Assembly: GCF_028475105.1 (NCBI RefSeq)
Contig: NZ_CP116936.1
Coordinates: forward strand, 5,021,501 to 5,085,500
DNA: 64,000 nt
Reading direction: 5' to 3'
DNA from: Micromonospora sp. LH3U1
GTDB lineage: Bacteria > Actinomycetota > Actinomycetes > Mycobacteriales > Micromonosporaceae
Part shown: positions 34,845 through 44,320 of the stretch, piece by piece
Position numbering within the stretch: position 1 is the first letter of the stretch
How the letters are laid out: each line of letters starts with the position of its first letter
Program-made: the position numbers and the translations under genes
The notes under the pieces: generated by a model
What the model was told of the DNA's origin: nothing
What the model saw: the letters and a program-made list of their open reading frames with translations, nothing else
The model's database searches: none

Positions 34845-35765
34845 TCAGGTACGCAGTGTCAGGTGGGTGGCGATCGCGGTGGCGAGGCGGTCGGGTGCTC
34901 CGTCGGCGTACGCGATGAACAGTGACGGCTCGGTCAGCTCCAGCTCGACCAGGACCGGCTCGCCGTCCGGGCCGGGGATCAGGTCGACCCGGGCGTAGAG
35001 CAGCTGCCGCGTGCCGCCGGGGACGGCTGCGAGCGTCTTCTCGGCCACCGCCAGTTGTTCGGGTCGGGCAGTGCGGGCGGTGATCTCCTCGGCCTTGTAG
35101 AGCCCGTCCGGGCCGAGGTCCGGCCCGGTCAGCATCGGACCCTTGCGGATCGCGTGGCTGAACGCGAGCCCTTCCGGGCTGGCCAGGAAGAGCAGTGCGG
35201 TCTCACCCTCGGTGTCGACGGCGCGCAGGTACGGCTGGACCATGGTCACCCGGCCGGCGTCGGAGAGCCGGCGGACGTGTGCGGCGGCAAGATCCCGGTG
35301 CTCCGGGTCCGCCAGGTCGTACCGGCCGGTGTCCTGACTGCCGGCGCTCACGGCGGGCTTGAGCACGTACTCGCCGCTCTCGGCGGGCGGCTGCCAGGTC
35401 TCCCCTGGCTCGACCCACGACGTCGGCACGGTCGGCACCCCGGCGGCGCTCAGCTCGGCGAGGTAGCGCTTGTCGGTGTTCCAGCGAACCACGTCGGCCG
35501 GGTTGACCAGCGCCGGAACGGTGGTCGCCCAAGCGACGAACTCGTTGCGGCGCAGCGCGTAGTCCCACGGTGAGCGGAGCACGACCAGGTCGTAGGCGGA
35601 CCAGTCGACGTCGGGGTCGTCCCAGACCGCGGTGTCGACGGCGACGCCACGGGCGGCGAGCGGGGCGAGAACCAGCCGGTCGTCCGGGTCGAGATCGACC
35701 AGTTCGGCACAGGTGACGAGAGCGACCCGGGGTTTCCCCCGGGTCGACTGGTTGTGGGTGGTCAA
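34845..35765 (-). CDS. ATP-grasp domain protein of unknown substrate
   Basis: This 306-residue protein has an ATP-grasp fold: NTDKRYLAELSAAGVPTVPT at the start of the nucleotide domain, EYVLKPAVSAGSQDTGRY as the lysine/glycine loop, and DLIPGPDGEPVLVELELTEP carrying the metal-binding acidic residues. Such enzymes ligate a carboxylate to an amine or similar nucleophile. The family resembles hypothetical actinobacterial proteins and DcsG-like ligases. No pathway context is present, so no substrate is proposed. Confidence 0.87.
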   Translation of the reverse strand: MTTHNQSTRGKPRVALVTCAELVDLDPDDRLVLAPLAARGVAVDTAVWDDPDVDWSAYDLVVLRSPWDYALRRNEFVAWATTVPALVNPADVVRWNTDKRYLAELSAAGVPTVPTSWVEPGETWQPPAESGEYVLKPAVSAGSQDTGRYDLADPEHRDLAAAHVRRLSDAGRVTMVQPYLRAVDTEGETALLFLASPEGLAFSHAIRKGPMLTGPDLGPDGLYKAEEITARTARPEQLAVAEKTLAAVPGGTRQLLYARVDLIPGPDGEPVLVELELTEPSLFIAYADGAPDRLATAIATHLTLRT

Positions 35766-35778
35766 TTCAGCTGTCTAT

Positions 35779-36114
35779 CTAGCGGGCCATCGTGCGCCGG
35801 GCCATCGACCGCCAGAGGTCGTTGCTCGGGCGCATCTGGTCCATCAGTTCACGCTCCCAGGCGTTCTCGACGGTGACTCCCGCCGTGGCGCACGCCTCCC
35901 GTGCGGTGACGGTGTCGTCGGCGAACTGGTCGCCCCACTCGCCGTCAGAACCCACCAGGACGATTCGCGCGCCGCGCTTGCCGACGTACTCGATGACCGC
36001 CTTCGCACCGCCGTGTCCGGCGGCGAACGCCTTGAGGCCCGCGACCAGGCCGTGGGGCGTCTGCTCGCCGGCGGTCTGCTCGGCCGTCAGCGTCGTATCG
36101 GAACCATCTGCCAT
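35779..36114 (-). CDS. Conserved hypothetical protein, 111 residues
   Basis: This small soluble protein starts MADGSDTTLTAEQ and has the core GGAKAVIEYVGKRGARIVLVG and the ending RELMDQMRPSNDLWRSMARRTMAR. I do not recognise a named family; similar proteins are found across actinobacteria. ATG 36114 is preferred over an upstream start at 36204 because of its position. The gene ends 13 bases upstream of the ATP-grasp start on the same strand, so the two may be cotranscribed. Confidence 0.65.
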   Translation of the reverse strand: MADGSDTTLTAEQTAGEQTPHGLVAGLKAFAAGHGGAKAVIEYVGKRGARIVLVGSDGEWGDQFADDTVTAREACATAGVTVENAWERELMDQMRPSNDLWRSMARRTMAR

Positions 36115-36413
36115 GACGCGAAGCCTAAGCAGACTGCCACCCCCTCGGGCGAGAACCATGAACCTTTTGTGATGCCAATTACCTACAGGTTTAAGGATGA
36201 CCACAGGTTTGCTGTCCGTTTATATCCGGACTTTTGAGATCAAAGCACGTAGGCAAACCACCGTCCACCCACCGCAGGTTGAGCCCATCCGACTCATGCC
36301 GAAAGTTACTCTGATGTGACCTTAAACCCGGACAACTCATCCATGGCCATGATTAGTCAGGAGATCATCGGCGAGGCAGGCAGACCGGCAGGAAGCCGCA
36401 GCGCGCGAACGGG
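36115..36413. other. 299-base intergenic region, lower GC
   Basis: No coding or repeat structure was recognised. Positions 36160-36250 are unusually AT-rich for this window, and they probably hold the promoter of the 35779-36114 gene, which reads leftwards from here. Confidence 0.5.
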
Positions 36414-37367
36414 TCAGATCAGCGCGTCGAGCGCGACGGCCACGAACACGATCGTCAGGTACGTCGTCGACCAGTGGAACAACCGCATCGGCTTGACCGC
36501 CTCGCCGCGCGTCGCGCGCCGGCAGAGTCGGTGCGCCTCGACGATGAAGATGGCGCCCACCACCAGGGTCGGCACGCCGTAGATCGCGCTGAGCCCCAGC
36601 GGCCAGACAGCCAGGGAGGTGAGCACCGTCAGCCACGCGAAGATCAGGATCTCCGCGTTGACCCGGCGGGTGGAGGCGACCACCGGCAGCATCGGAATGC
36701 CGGCCCGGGCGTAGTCGTCCTTGTACTTCATCGCGAGGGGGTAGAAGTGCGGCATCTGCCAGAAGAAGACCACCGCGAAGAGCCCCCAGGCGGCCGGCGC
36801 CAGTGAGCCGGTCACCGCCGCCCACCCGATCAGCACCGGGGCTGCCCCGCAGGCGCCACCCCAGAAGGTGTTCGCCGGGGTGGACCGCTTGAGCCACAGG
36901 GTGTAGACGAGGTCGTAGTAGGCGATCGCCGCGAGAGTCAGCCCGGCGGCCAGCAGGTTGGTGAACGCCGCCATCAGGGCGACCGACACCGCCGCCAGCA
37001 CCAGACCGAAGATCAGCGCGCTACGCGGCGACACGGTGTGCGCCGGCAGCGGCCGACGCTTGGTACGCCGCATCAACTGGTCGATGTCCCGGTCGATGTA
37101 GCAGTTGAGCACGCTGGCCGCGCCAGCGGCGAGCGAGCCGCCGATCAGCACGATGGCCATCAGCCACAGCGACGGGAGCCCGCCATCGGCGAGCATCATC
37201 GCCGGAATGGTGGTGACCAGCAGCAGTTCGACGATCCGTGGCTTGGTGAGCGACACGTACGCCGAGAGAACCGCGCGTACGTCCCGCCGGGCCACCGGGC
37301 CCTCGGCCGCCCGTGCCGGGTGCTGCCCAGCCGGGTTGCTCGCGGGGCGCTCGGTGATCATGCTCAC
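36414..37367 (-). CDS. ctaB: Heme O synthase (protoheme IX farnesyltransferase) CtaB
   Basis: This protein of about 317 residues is a membrane UbiA-family prenyltransferase with the diphosphate-binding motif NCYIDRDIDQLMRRTKRRPL and the second motif YKDDYARAGIPMLP, and has about nine helices. It attaches farnesyl to heme b to give heme O for CtaA. GTG 37367 has GGAAGG 9 bases upstream, so I prefer it to ATG 37361. The gene is divergent from tkt. Confidence 0.95.
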   Translation of the reverse strand: MSMITERPASNPAGQHPARAAEGPVARRDVRAVLSAYVSLTKPRIVELLLVTTIPAMMLADGGLPSLWLMAIVLIGGSLAAGAASVLNCYIDRDIDQLMRRTKRRPLPAHTVSPRSALIFGLVLAAVSVALMAAFTNLLAAGLTLAAIAYYDLVYTLWLKRSTPANTFWGGACGAAPVLIGWAAVTGSLAPAAWGLFAVVFFWQMPHFYPLAMKYKDDYARAGIPMLPVVASTRRVNAEILIFAWLTVLTSLAVWPLGLSAIYGVPTLVVGAIFIVEAHRLCRRATRGEAVKPMRLFHWSTTYLTIVFVAVALDALI

Positions 37368-37633
37368 GGATTGCCACCTTCCGGCATCGGCACGGGGAGA
37401 TCGGATCGGGCGGGCCCGCTCGGGTCCGCACACCGACCCACACACTACGCGTCGTCGTTTTGGCTGCCCGGCCGACCCGACAACGGTGCGGGCCGTCACA
37501 CCACCGGGTTGAACCGGGCATTCGGACGGTCACGTAGCGCACACCATGCAGAGATCCCTGGGCGCGCGTTTAGGGACGCTCGATAGGGTCATCAGTGAGG
37601 GTTCCGCCCATCTGCCGAGGAGCACAAACCATC

Positions 37634-39772
37634 GTGGCTGCCAAACGACCCGAGCACTCCGCACTGAACTGGTCCGACCTCGATCGGCGGGCCGTCGACA
37701 CCGTCCGCGTGCTGGCCATGGATGCCGTAGAGAAATCCGGCAACGGCCACCCGGGCACCGCGATGAGCCTCGCGCCCGCGGCGTACCTCCTCTTCAATCG
37801 GGTCATGCGGCACAACCCGGCCGACCCGAACTGGCCCGGGCGGGACCGGTTCGTCCTCTCCGCCGGCCACTCCAGCCTGACCCTCTACATCCAGCTGTTC
37901 CTGTCCGGTTACCCGATGAGCCTGTCCGACCTGAAGTCGTTGCGGCAGTGGGGCTCGCTCACGCCGGGTCACCCTGAGCACGGGCACACCCCGGGCGTGG
38001 AGACCACCACCGGCCCGCTCGGGCAGGGCCTGGGCAACGCGGTCGGCATGGCCATGGCGGCCCGCCGCGAGCGCGGCTTGTTCGACCCCGAGGCCGAGCC
38101 GGGCGCGTCGGTCTTCGACCACGACATCTGGTGCATCGTCTCCGACGGCGACATCGAGGAGGGCATCAGCCACGAGGCCAGCGCCCTCGCCGGGCACCAG
38201 CAGCTGGGCAACCTCACCGTGATCTACGACGACAACGAGATCTCGATCGAGGACGACACCCGGATCGCCAAGAGCGAGGACGTGGCCGCCCGCTACGAGG
38301 CGTACGGCTGGCACGTGCAGACCGTCGACTGGCGCAGCGGCGACGCCGACCAGGGTGACTACCACGAGGATGCCGAGGCTCTGCACGGGGCGCTGCTGGC
38401 CGCCAAGGCGGAGACCGGCCGTCCCTCCTTCATCGCGCTGCGCACCATCATCGGCTGGCCCGCCCCCAACAAGCAGAACACCGGCAAGATCCACGGCTCG
38501 GCGCTCGGCGCCGACGAGGTGAAGGCCACGAAGCAGATTCTCGGCTTCGACCCGGAGCAGACCTTCCAGGTCGACGAGGAGGTGCTCGCCCACGCCCGGG
38601 GTGTGATGGGTCGCGGCTCCTCCGAGCAGCAGGAGTGGACCACCGCGTTCGACGCCTGGAAGAAGGCCAACCCGGAGCGCACCGCGCTCTACGAGCGGAT
38701 GGCTGGCCACGTACTTCCCGACGGCTGGATCGACGCGCTGCCGGTCTTCCCCGCCGACGCCAAGGGCGTGGCCACCCGGGCCGCCTCCGGCAAGGTGCTG
38801 GAAGCCCTCGCGCCGGTGCTGCCGGAGCTGTGGGGTGGTTCGGCCGACCTGGCCGAGAGCAACAACACCACCATGAAGGGCGAGCCGTCGTTCATCCCGG
38901 CCGCGCACGCCACCAAGGACTTCCCTGGTCACGAGTACGGCCGCACGCTGCACTTCGGCATCCGTGAGCACGCCATGGGCGCGATCCTCAACGGCATCGC
39001 GCTGCACGGCGGCACCCGCCCGTACGGCGGCACGTTCCTGGTGTTCAGCGACTACATGCGCCCGTCGGTCCGGCTGGCCGCGTTGATGAAGCTGCCGGTG
39101 ACCTACGTGTGGACGCACGACTCGATCGGCCTCGGCGAGGACGGCCCGACCCACCAGCCGGTGGAGCACCTGACCGCGCTGCGCGCCATTCCGGGCCTGG
39201 ACGTGGTTCGCCCGGCCGACGCCAACGAGACCGCCTGGGCCTGGCGTCTGGCGCTGGAGCACACCGACCGGCCGACCGCGATGGCGCTGAGCCGCCAGCC
39301 GCTGCCGACTTTCGACCGGGAGGTCCTGGGCGGCGCGGACGGTGTGGCCAAGGGCGGCTACGTGCTGGCCGAGGCGTCCAACGGGAAGCCTCAGGTGATC
39401 ATCGTCGGCACCGGTTCCGAGGTGCAGCTCTGCCTGACCGCCCGGGAGCGGTTGGAGGCCGACGGCACCCCGACCCGGGTGGTTTCGATGCCCTGCCAGG
39501 AGTGGTTCTACGAGCAGGATGAGGCGTACCGGGAATCGGTGCTCCCCCGCGGGGTAAAGGCACGGGTGAGCGTGGAAGCGGGAATCGCCATGTCCTGGCG
39601 CGGCGTCGTCGGCGACCTCGGCGAGAGCGTGAGCCTGGAGCACTACGGGGCGAGCGCCCCGCACACCGTGCTCTTCGAGCAGTTCGGGTTCACCCCCGAC
39701 CGGATCGTCGCGGCGGCTCATGCCTCGCTGGCCCGGGTGGGCGACATCACCGGTTTCACGACCGGCAACTGA
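37634..39772 (+). CDS. tkt: Transketolase
   Basis: This 712-residue TPP enzyme carries NGHPGTAMSLAPAAYLLF, the TPP/Mg motif SDGDIEEGISHEASALAG and the pyrimidine-domain EDGPTHQPVEHLTALR. It transfers two-carbon units in the pentose phosphate pathway. GTG 37634 was chosen from the family start (AAKRPEHSALNWSDLD). It opens a cluster of six pentose phosphate and glycolysis genes. Confidence 0.97.
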   Translation: MAAKRPEHSALNWSDLDRRAVDTVRVLAMDAVEKSGNGHPGTAMSLAPAAYLLFNRVMRHNPADPNWPGRDRFVLSAGHSSLTLYIQLFLSGYPMSLSDLKSLRQWGSLTPGHPEHGHTPGVETTTGPLGQGLGNAVGMAMAARRERGLFDPEAEPGASVFDHDIWCIVSDGDIEEGISHEASALAGHQQLGNLTVIYDDNEISIEDDTRIAKSEDVAARYEAYGWHVQTVDWRSGDADQGDYHEDAEALHGALLAAKAETGRPSFIALRTIIGWPAPNKQNTGKIHGSALGADEVKATKQILGFDPEQTFQVDEEVLAHARGVMGRGSSEQQEWTTAFDAWKKANPERTALYERMAGHVLPDGWIDALPVFPADAKGVATRAASGKVLEALAPVLPELWGGSADLAESNNTTMKGEPSFIPAAHATKDFPGHEYGRTLHFGIREHAMGAILNGIALHGGTRPYGGTFLVFSDYMRPSVRLAALMKLPVTYVWTHDSIGLGEDGPTHQPVEHLTALRAIPGLDVVRPADANETAWAWRLALEHTDRPTAMALSRQPLPTFDREVLGGADGVAKGGYVLAEASNGKPQVIIVGTGSEVQLCLTARERLEADGTPTRVVSMPCQEWFYEQDEAYRESVLPRGVKARVSVEAGIAMSWRGVVGDLGESVSLEHYGASAPHTVLFEQFGFTPDRIVAAAHASLARVGDITGFTTGN

Positions 39773-39787
39773 GGGAGCGTGGACGGC

Positions 39788-40966
39788 ATGACGGACAAGC
39801 TGAATGAGCTCACCGCCGCGGGCGTGGCGGTCTGGCTCGACGATCTTTCCCGAGTACGGCTGAGCTCCGGCGGGCTGGACCAGCTCCGCCGCGAGAAGCA
39901 CGTGGCCGGAGTCACCACCAACCCGACGATCTTCGCCAAGGCGCTGAGCGACGCCGACGAGTACAACTGGCAGCTGCGCGATCTCGCCACCCGTGGGGTG
40001 GAGGTCGAGGAGTCGGTGCGCATGCTCACCACGTACGACGTGCGGTGGGCCTGCGACGTGATGCGCCCGTCGTACGACGGCAGCGCCGGTGTCGACGGCC
40101 GGGTCTCCATCGAGGTGGACCCCCGACTGGCGCACGACAGCGACAAGACCGTGGCTGAGGCCAAGGCGCTGTGGTGGCTCGTCGACCGGCCCAACCTCTA
40201 CATCAAGATCCCGGCCACCGAGGCCGGTCTCCCGGCGATCACCGCCACCCTGGCCGAGGGGATCAGCGTCAACGTCACGCTGATCTTCGGTCTCGACCGC
40301 TACTCGGCCGTGATGGAGGCGTTCCTCGCCGGTCTGGAGCAGGCCAAGGCCAACGGCCACGACCTGTCCACCATCGGCTCGGTCGCGTCGTTCTTCGTCT
40401 CCCGGGTCGACTCCGAGGTCGACAAGAGGCTGGAGAAGGTCGGCTCCGAGCAGGCCAAGGCGCTGAAGGGCAAGGCCGCGATCGCCAACGCCCAGCTCGC
40501 GTACGAGCGCTACAGCGAGGTGTTCTCCTCGGACCGCTGGAAGGCGCTCGCCGACGCGGGCGCACACCCGCAGCGGCCGCTGTGGGCGTCCACCTCGACG
40601 AAGAACCCGGACTACCGCGACGTCATCTACGTCGAGGAGCTGATCGCCCCCGGCACGGTCAACACCATGCCGGAGTCGGTCATCCACGCGTACGCCGATC
40701 ACGGCGAGACCCGCGGCGACACCATCACCGGCTCGTACGACGCGGCGCGCAAGGTCTTCGCCGACCTGGAGTCGGTCGGGGTGGACATGGACGACGCGAT
40801 CGCCACCCTGGAGCGCGAGGGCGTGGAGAAGTTCGAGACCAGCTGGCAGGAGCTGCTCGAGGGCGTCCGCAAGTCGCTGGAGGCGGCGGGTGCGGGCAAG
40901 GGTTCGCCGAACAAGGCCGCCAAGGGCAACGCCAAGGCCGCCGAGAAGGCCGGTGGTAACGCATGA
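39788..40966 (+). CDS. tal: Transaldolase
   Basis: This 392-residue protein has the Schiff-base lysine in PNLYIKIPATEAG (K140) and the substrate segments VTTNPTIFAKA and RPLWASTSTKNP. It is the long actinobacterial TalAB type, and ends in a Lys/Ala-rich tail. It begins 15 bases after tkt and overlaps pgi by 4 bases. Confidence 0.97.
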   Translation: MTDKLNELTAAGVAVWLDDLSRVRLSSGGLDQLRREKHVAGVTTNPTIFAKALSDADEYNWQLRDLATRGVEVEESVRMLTTYDVRWACDVMRPSYDGSAGVDGRVSIEVDPRLAHDSDKTVAEAKALWWLVDRPNLYIKIPATEAGLPAITATLAEGISVNVTLIFGLDRYSAVMEAFLAGLEQAKANGHDLSTIGSVASFFVSRVDSEVDKRLEKVGSEQAKALKGKAAIANAQLAYERYSEVFSSDRWKALADAGAHPQRPLWASTSTKNPDYRDVIYVEELIAPGTVNTMPESVIHAYADHGETRGDTITGSYDAARKVFADLESVGVDMDDAIATLEREGVEKFETSWQELLEGVRKSLEAAGAGKGSPNKAAKGNAKAAEKAGGNA

Positions 40967-42612
40967 GTGACCTTCTCGCCGGGCCGGTGGAGGCAGCCGC
41001 GGGGCTCGCTGTGTACGGCGCGGACGCGGTCGACAAGTCCGCGCCCGCCTCGACCCGGGACGCGCTGGTCAAGGCCGGCGTCCCGGGCAAGTTGGCGGGC
41101 AAGGACGCGAGTCTGTGGGGTCCGGACGCCGAGGCTGAGGCGAAGGTCCGGCTGGGCTGGGTGGACACCCACCAGCGCAGCCGGGAGCTGTTGGTGCAGC
41201 TGGCCGAGCTGACCGCGGAGCTGGCCGACCTGGACCACGTGGTGCTCGCCGGCATGGGCGGCTCGTCACTGGCCCCCGAGGTGATCACCCGGACGTTGGG
41301 TCGCCCGCTGACCGTGCTGGACACCACCGACCCGGGCCAGGTCCGGGCGGCGCTCGGTGACCGGCTGGAGCGCACCGTGGTGGTCGTGGCCAGCAAGTCC
41401 GGCTCGACGGTGGAGACCGACAGCCACCGACGCGCCTACTGGCAGGCTTTCCTGGACGCCGGGATGACCGAGGCGGAGGCCGGGCGGCACTTCGTCATCG
41501 TCACCGACCCGGGCTCGCCGCTGGAGACCACCGCGACCGAGATGGGCGCGTTCACCGTGCTCGCCGACCCGAACGTCGGCGGCCGGTACTCGGCGCTGAC
41601 CGCGTTCGGCCTGGCGCCCTCGGCGCTGGCCGGCGTCAACGTCGCCGAACTGCTCGACCAGGCCGACGCGCTGGCCGCGTCGCTCGGCGCGGACCGGGAC
41701 AATCCGGCGCTGGCGCTGGGCGCCGCCCTGGGTGCGGCGGCCACGCTGGCCCGGGACAAGGTCGCCCTGGTCTCCGACGGCACCGGCATCGACGGGCTCG
41801 GCGACTGGGCTGAGCAGCTGATCGCCGAGTCGACCGGCAAGGCCGGGGTGGGCATCCTCCCGGTGGTCGTGGAGTCCCCGCAGAGCCCCGGCGCCACCGG
41901 GTCGGACGTGCTGACCGTCAGCTACGGCGGTGCGCTGGCTCCCGGTGACGTGCCGGGTGGCGGCGCCACCCCGGACGTGGCCGTCAACGGCCCGCTGGGC
42001 GCGCAGTTCCTGGCCTGGGAGTACGCCACCGCGGTGGCCGGCGTGGTGCTCGGCATCGACCCGTTCAACCAGCCGAACGTCACCGAGTCCAAGGAGAACA
42101 CCAACAAGATCCTGGCCTCGGGTCTGCCGGCGGAGACGCCGTCGTTCACCGAGGGCGCGATCGAGGTGTACGCCCCGCAGGGCGCTCCCGGTGACCTGGC
42201 CGGAGCGCTCCGCTGGCTGCTCGACGGGCTGGGCGACGACGGTTACCTCGCGGTGATGGCGTACCTCGACCGGTTCGCCGACGCCGACGCGGCCCGGCTG
42301 CGGCCGCTGCTGGCCCAGGCTGGTGGCCGGCCGGTCACCTTCGGCTGGGGGCCGCGGTTCCTGCACTCGACGGGCCAGTACCACAAGGGTGGCCCCCAGG
42401 TGGGCAGCTACCTCCAGGTGACCGGTGCGGTCGCCGAGGACCTGGAGGTGCCGGGCAAGCCGTTCACCTTCGGTGAGCTCCAGGCGGCGCAGGCCGCCGG
42501 CGACCGGCAGGCCCTCGCCGGCCGGGAGCGGCCCGTGCTGCGGCTGCACCTGACCGACCGGGCCGCCGGTGTCGCCCAACTGCTCGACGCGGTCGGTGAG
42601 CTGCGCGCGTGA
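40963..42612 (+). CDS. pgi: Glucose-6-phosphate isomerase
   Basis: This 549-residue protein has the sugar isomerase pattern VLAGMGGSSLAPEVITRTLG, the phosphate-binding ASKSGSTVETDSHRRAY, and the C-terminal LHSTGQYHKGGPQVGSYLQV carrying the catalytic His/Lys region. It is coupled to tal by an ATGA overlap. It links the pentose phosphate pathway to glycolysis. Confidence 0.95.
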   Translation: MSDLLAGPVEAAAGLAVYGADAVDKSAPASTRDALVKAGVPGKLAGKDASLWGPDAEAEAKVRLGWVDTHQRSRELLVQLAELTAELADLDHVVLAGMGGSSLAPEVITRTLGRPLTVLDTTDPGQVRAALGDRLERTVVVVASKSGSTVETDSHRRAYWQAFLDAGMTEAEAGRHFVIVTDPGSPLETTATEMGAFTVLADPNVGGRYSALTAFGLAPSALAGVNVAELLDQADALAASLGADRDNPALALGAALGAAATLARDKVALVSDGTGIDGLGDWAEQLIAESTGKAGVGILPVVVESPQSPGATGSDVLTVSYGGALAPGDVPGGGATPDVAVNGPLGAQFLAWEYATAVAGVVLGIDPFNQPNVTESKENTNKILASGLPAETPSFTEGAIEVYAPQGAPGDLAGALRWLLDGLGDDGYLAVMAYLDRFADADAARLRPLLAQAGGRPVTFGWGPRFLHSTGQYHKGGPQVGSYLQVTGAVAEDLEVPGKPFTFGELQAAQAAGDRQALAGRERPVLRLHLTDRAAGVAQLLDAVGELRA

Positions 42613-42651
42613 GGATGGACGACGTGACTGAAGCGGAAGCGAGGGGGCACC

Positions 42652-42771
42652 GTGAGCGCGAGGAGTGAGCCGGGGTTGCGAGCCCCGCAGTCGCGAACCG
42701 ACGGTGGCTCGGTGAGCGCGAGGAGTGAGCCGGGGTTGCGAGCCCCGCAGTCGCGAACCGACGATGGCTCG
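42652..42771. repeat. 60-base tandem duplication of a dispersed element at the start of zwf
   Basis: The copies at 42652-42711 and 42712-42771 differ at one base. Each begins gtgagcgcgaggagtgagc and continues with ttgcgagccccgcagtcgcg. An inverted copy of the element lies at 49131-49180. Being 60 bases, each adds exactly 20 codons. Confidence 0.9.
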
Positions 42772-44286
42772 GTGAACCCGCTGCGCGACCCGCAGGACCG
42801 CCGGTTGCCCCGGATCCCGGAGCCGTGCGCTCTGGTGATCTTCGGGGTGACCGGCGATCTGGCCCGGAAGAAGCTGCTCCCCGCGGTCTACGACCTGGCC
42901 AACCGGGGGCTGCTGCCGCCCGGCTTCGTGGTGCTCGGCTTCGCCCGCCGCGACTGGGGTGACGGCGACTTCGAGACGTTGGCCTGCGAAGCTGCGCGCA
43001 AGCACGCCCGTACGCCCTGGCGGGACGAGGTGTGGGCACGGCTGGCCGGCAACATCAAGTTCGTCGGTGGGTCGTTCGACGACGCCGCCGCCTTCGACCA
43101 TCTCGCGGCGACGCTCGACGACCTGCGGCAGAGCCATGGCATCACCGGCAACGCGGCGTTCTACTTCTCCATCCCCCCGGCCGCGTTCCCCGTCGTGCTC
43201 AAGCAGTTGGCCCGCACCGGGATGGCCGACAACGACAAGTCCGGCGGTTGGCGCCGGGTCGTGGTGGAGAAGCCGTTCGGCAACGACCTGCCCTCGGCGA
43301 AGGCGCTCAACGACCTCGTCGACGACGTGTTCACCCGGCAGGACGTCTTCCGGATCGACCACTACCTGGGCAAGGAGACTGTTCAGAACATCCTCGCCCT
43401 GCGGTTCGCCAACAACCTGTTCGAGCCCCTGTGGAACTCCAAGTACGTCGACTCGGTGCAGATCACCATGGCCGAGGATGTCGGCATCGGCACCCGCGCC
43501 GGCTTCTACGACACCGTCGGCACCGCCCGTGACGTGCTGCAGAACCACCTCCTGCAACTCCTCGCCCTGGTGGCGATGGAGGAGCCGACCAGCTTCGACG
43601 CCGACGAGATCCGGGCCGAGAAGCTGAAGGTGCTCAAGGCCATCACCCTGCCCAAGGACGTCAGCCGGGACACCGTACGCGGCCAGTACCTGCCCGGCTG
43701 GGTGGGCGGCGAACGCGCGGTCGGTTACCTGGAGGAGCGGGACGTCCCCACCGACTCCACCACGGAGACGTACGTGGCGGTGCGGCTGGGCATCCAGAAC
43801 CGCCGGTGGGCCGAGGTGCCGTTCTACATCCGGGCCGGCAAGCGACTGCCCCGCCGGGTCACCGAGGTCGCCATCATGTTCAAGAAGGCGCCGCACCTGC
43901 CGTTCAACGACGCCGACATGGAGTCGCTGGGCAACAACCAACTGGTCATCCGGGTGCAGCCGGACGAGGGCGTGGTGCTCAAGTTCGGCTCGAAGGTGCC
44001 GGGCACCACGATGGAGGTCCGCGACATCGCGATGGACTTCCAGTACGGCGAGGCGTTCACCGAGTCCAGCCCGGAGGCGTACGAGCGACTGGTGCTCGAC
44101 GTGCTGATCGGCGACCGCACCCTGTTCCCGGACGCGGCCGAGGTCGAGCAGAGCTGGCAGGTGATCGACCCGTTGGAGCACGCCTGGGTGGGCACCACGC
44201 CGGAGCCGTACCGCGCCGGCGAGTGGGGGCCACGGGCCTCCGACGAGATGCTGGCACGCGAGGGCCGCGCATGGCGGCGCGCATGA
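42652..44286 (+). CDS. zwf: Glucose-6-phosphate 1-dehydrogenase
   Basis: This enzyme has the NADP-binding FGVTGDLARKKLLPAVYDL and the substrate motif RIDHYLGKETVQN, and would be 504 residues from GTG 42772. Translation from GTG 42652 has the better ribosome site (GAGGGGG, 5 bases upstream) and would add 40 residues coded by the tandem repeat (20 residues twice, ARSEPGLRAPQSRTD in each). Conservation supports the start at 42772, which has no ribosome site. It makes 6-phosphogluconolactone and NADPH. Confidence 0.96.
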   Translation: MSARSEPGLRAPQSRTDGGSVSARSEPGLRAPQSRTDDGSVNPLRDPQDRRLPRIPEPCALVIFGVTGDLARKKLLPAVYDLANRGLLPPGFVVLGFARRDWGDGDFETLACEAARKHARTPWRDEVWARLAGNIKFVGGSFDDAAAFDHLAATLDDLRQSHGITGNAAFYFSIPPAAFPVVLKQLARTGMADNDKSGGWRRVVVEKPFGNDLPSAKALNDLVDDVFTRQDVFRIDHYLGKETVQNILALRFANNLFEPLWNSKYVDSVQITMAEDVGIGTRAGFYDTVGTARDVLQNHLLQLLALVAMEEPTSFDADEIRAEKLKVLKAITLPKDVSRDTVRGQYLPGWVGGERAVGYLEERDVPTDSTTETYVAVRLGIQNRRWAEVPFYIRAGKRLPRRVTEVAIMFKKAPHLPFNDADMESLGNNQLVIRVQPDEGVVLKFGSKVPGTTMEVRDIAMDFQYGEAFTESSPEAYERLVLDVLIGDRTLFPDAAEVEQSWQVIDPLEHAWVGTTPEPYRAGEWGPRASDEMLAREGRAWRRA

Positions 44287-44320
44287 GTGGGCGCGGCATG
44301 ACGCAGACCAGGAGGCTCCA

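Noticed and set aside
37592..40702. Very long open frame on the minus strand opposite tkt and tal
   Set aside because: Its translation is low-complexity and matches no family. The plus strand encodes clear transketolase and transaldolase, so the frame is a by-product of high GC at third positions.
42652..42771. CRISPR-like repeat
   Set aside because: Two direct adjacent copies have no spacers, and an inverted copy elsewhere lies alone. This is a dispersed element, not an array.
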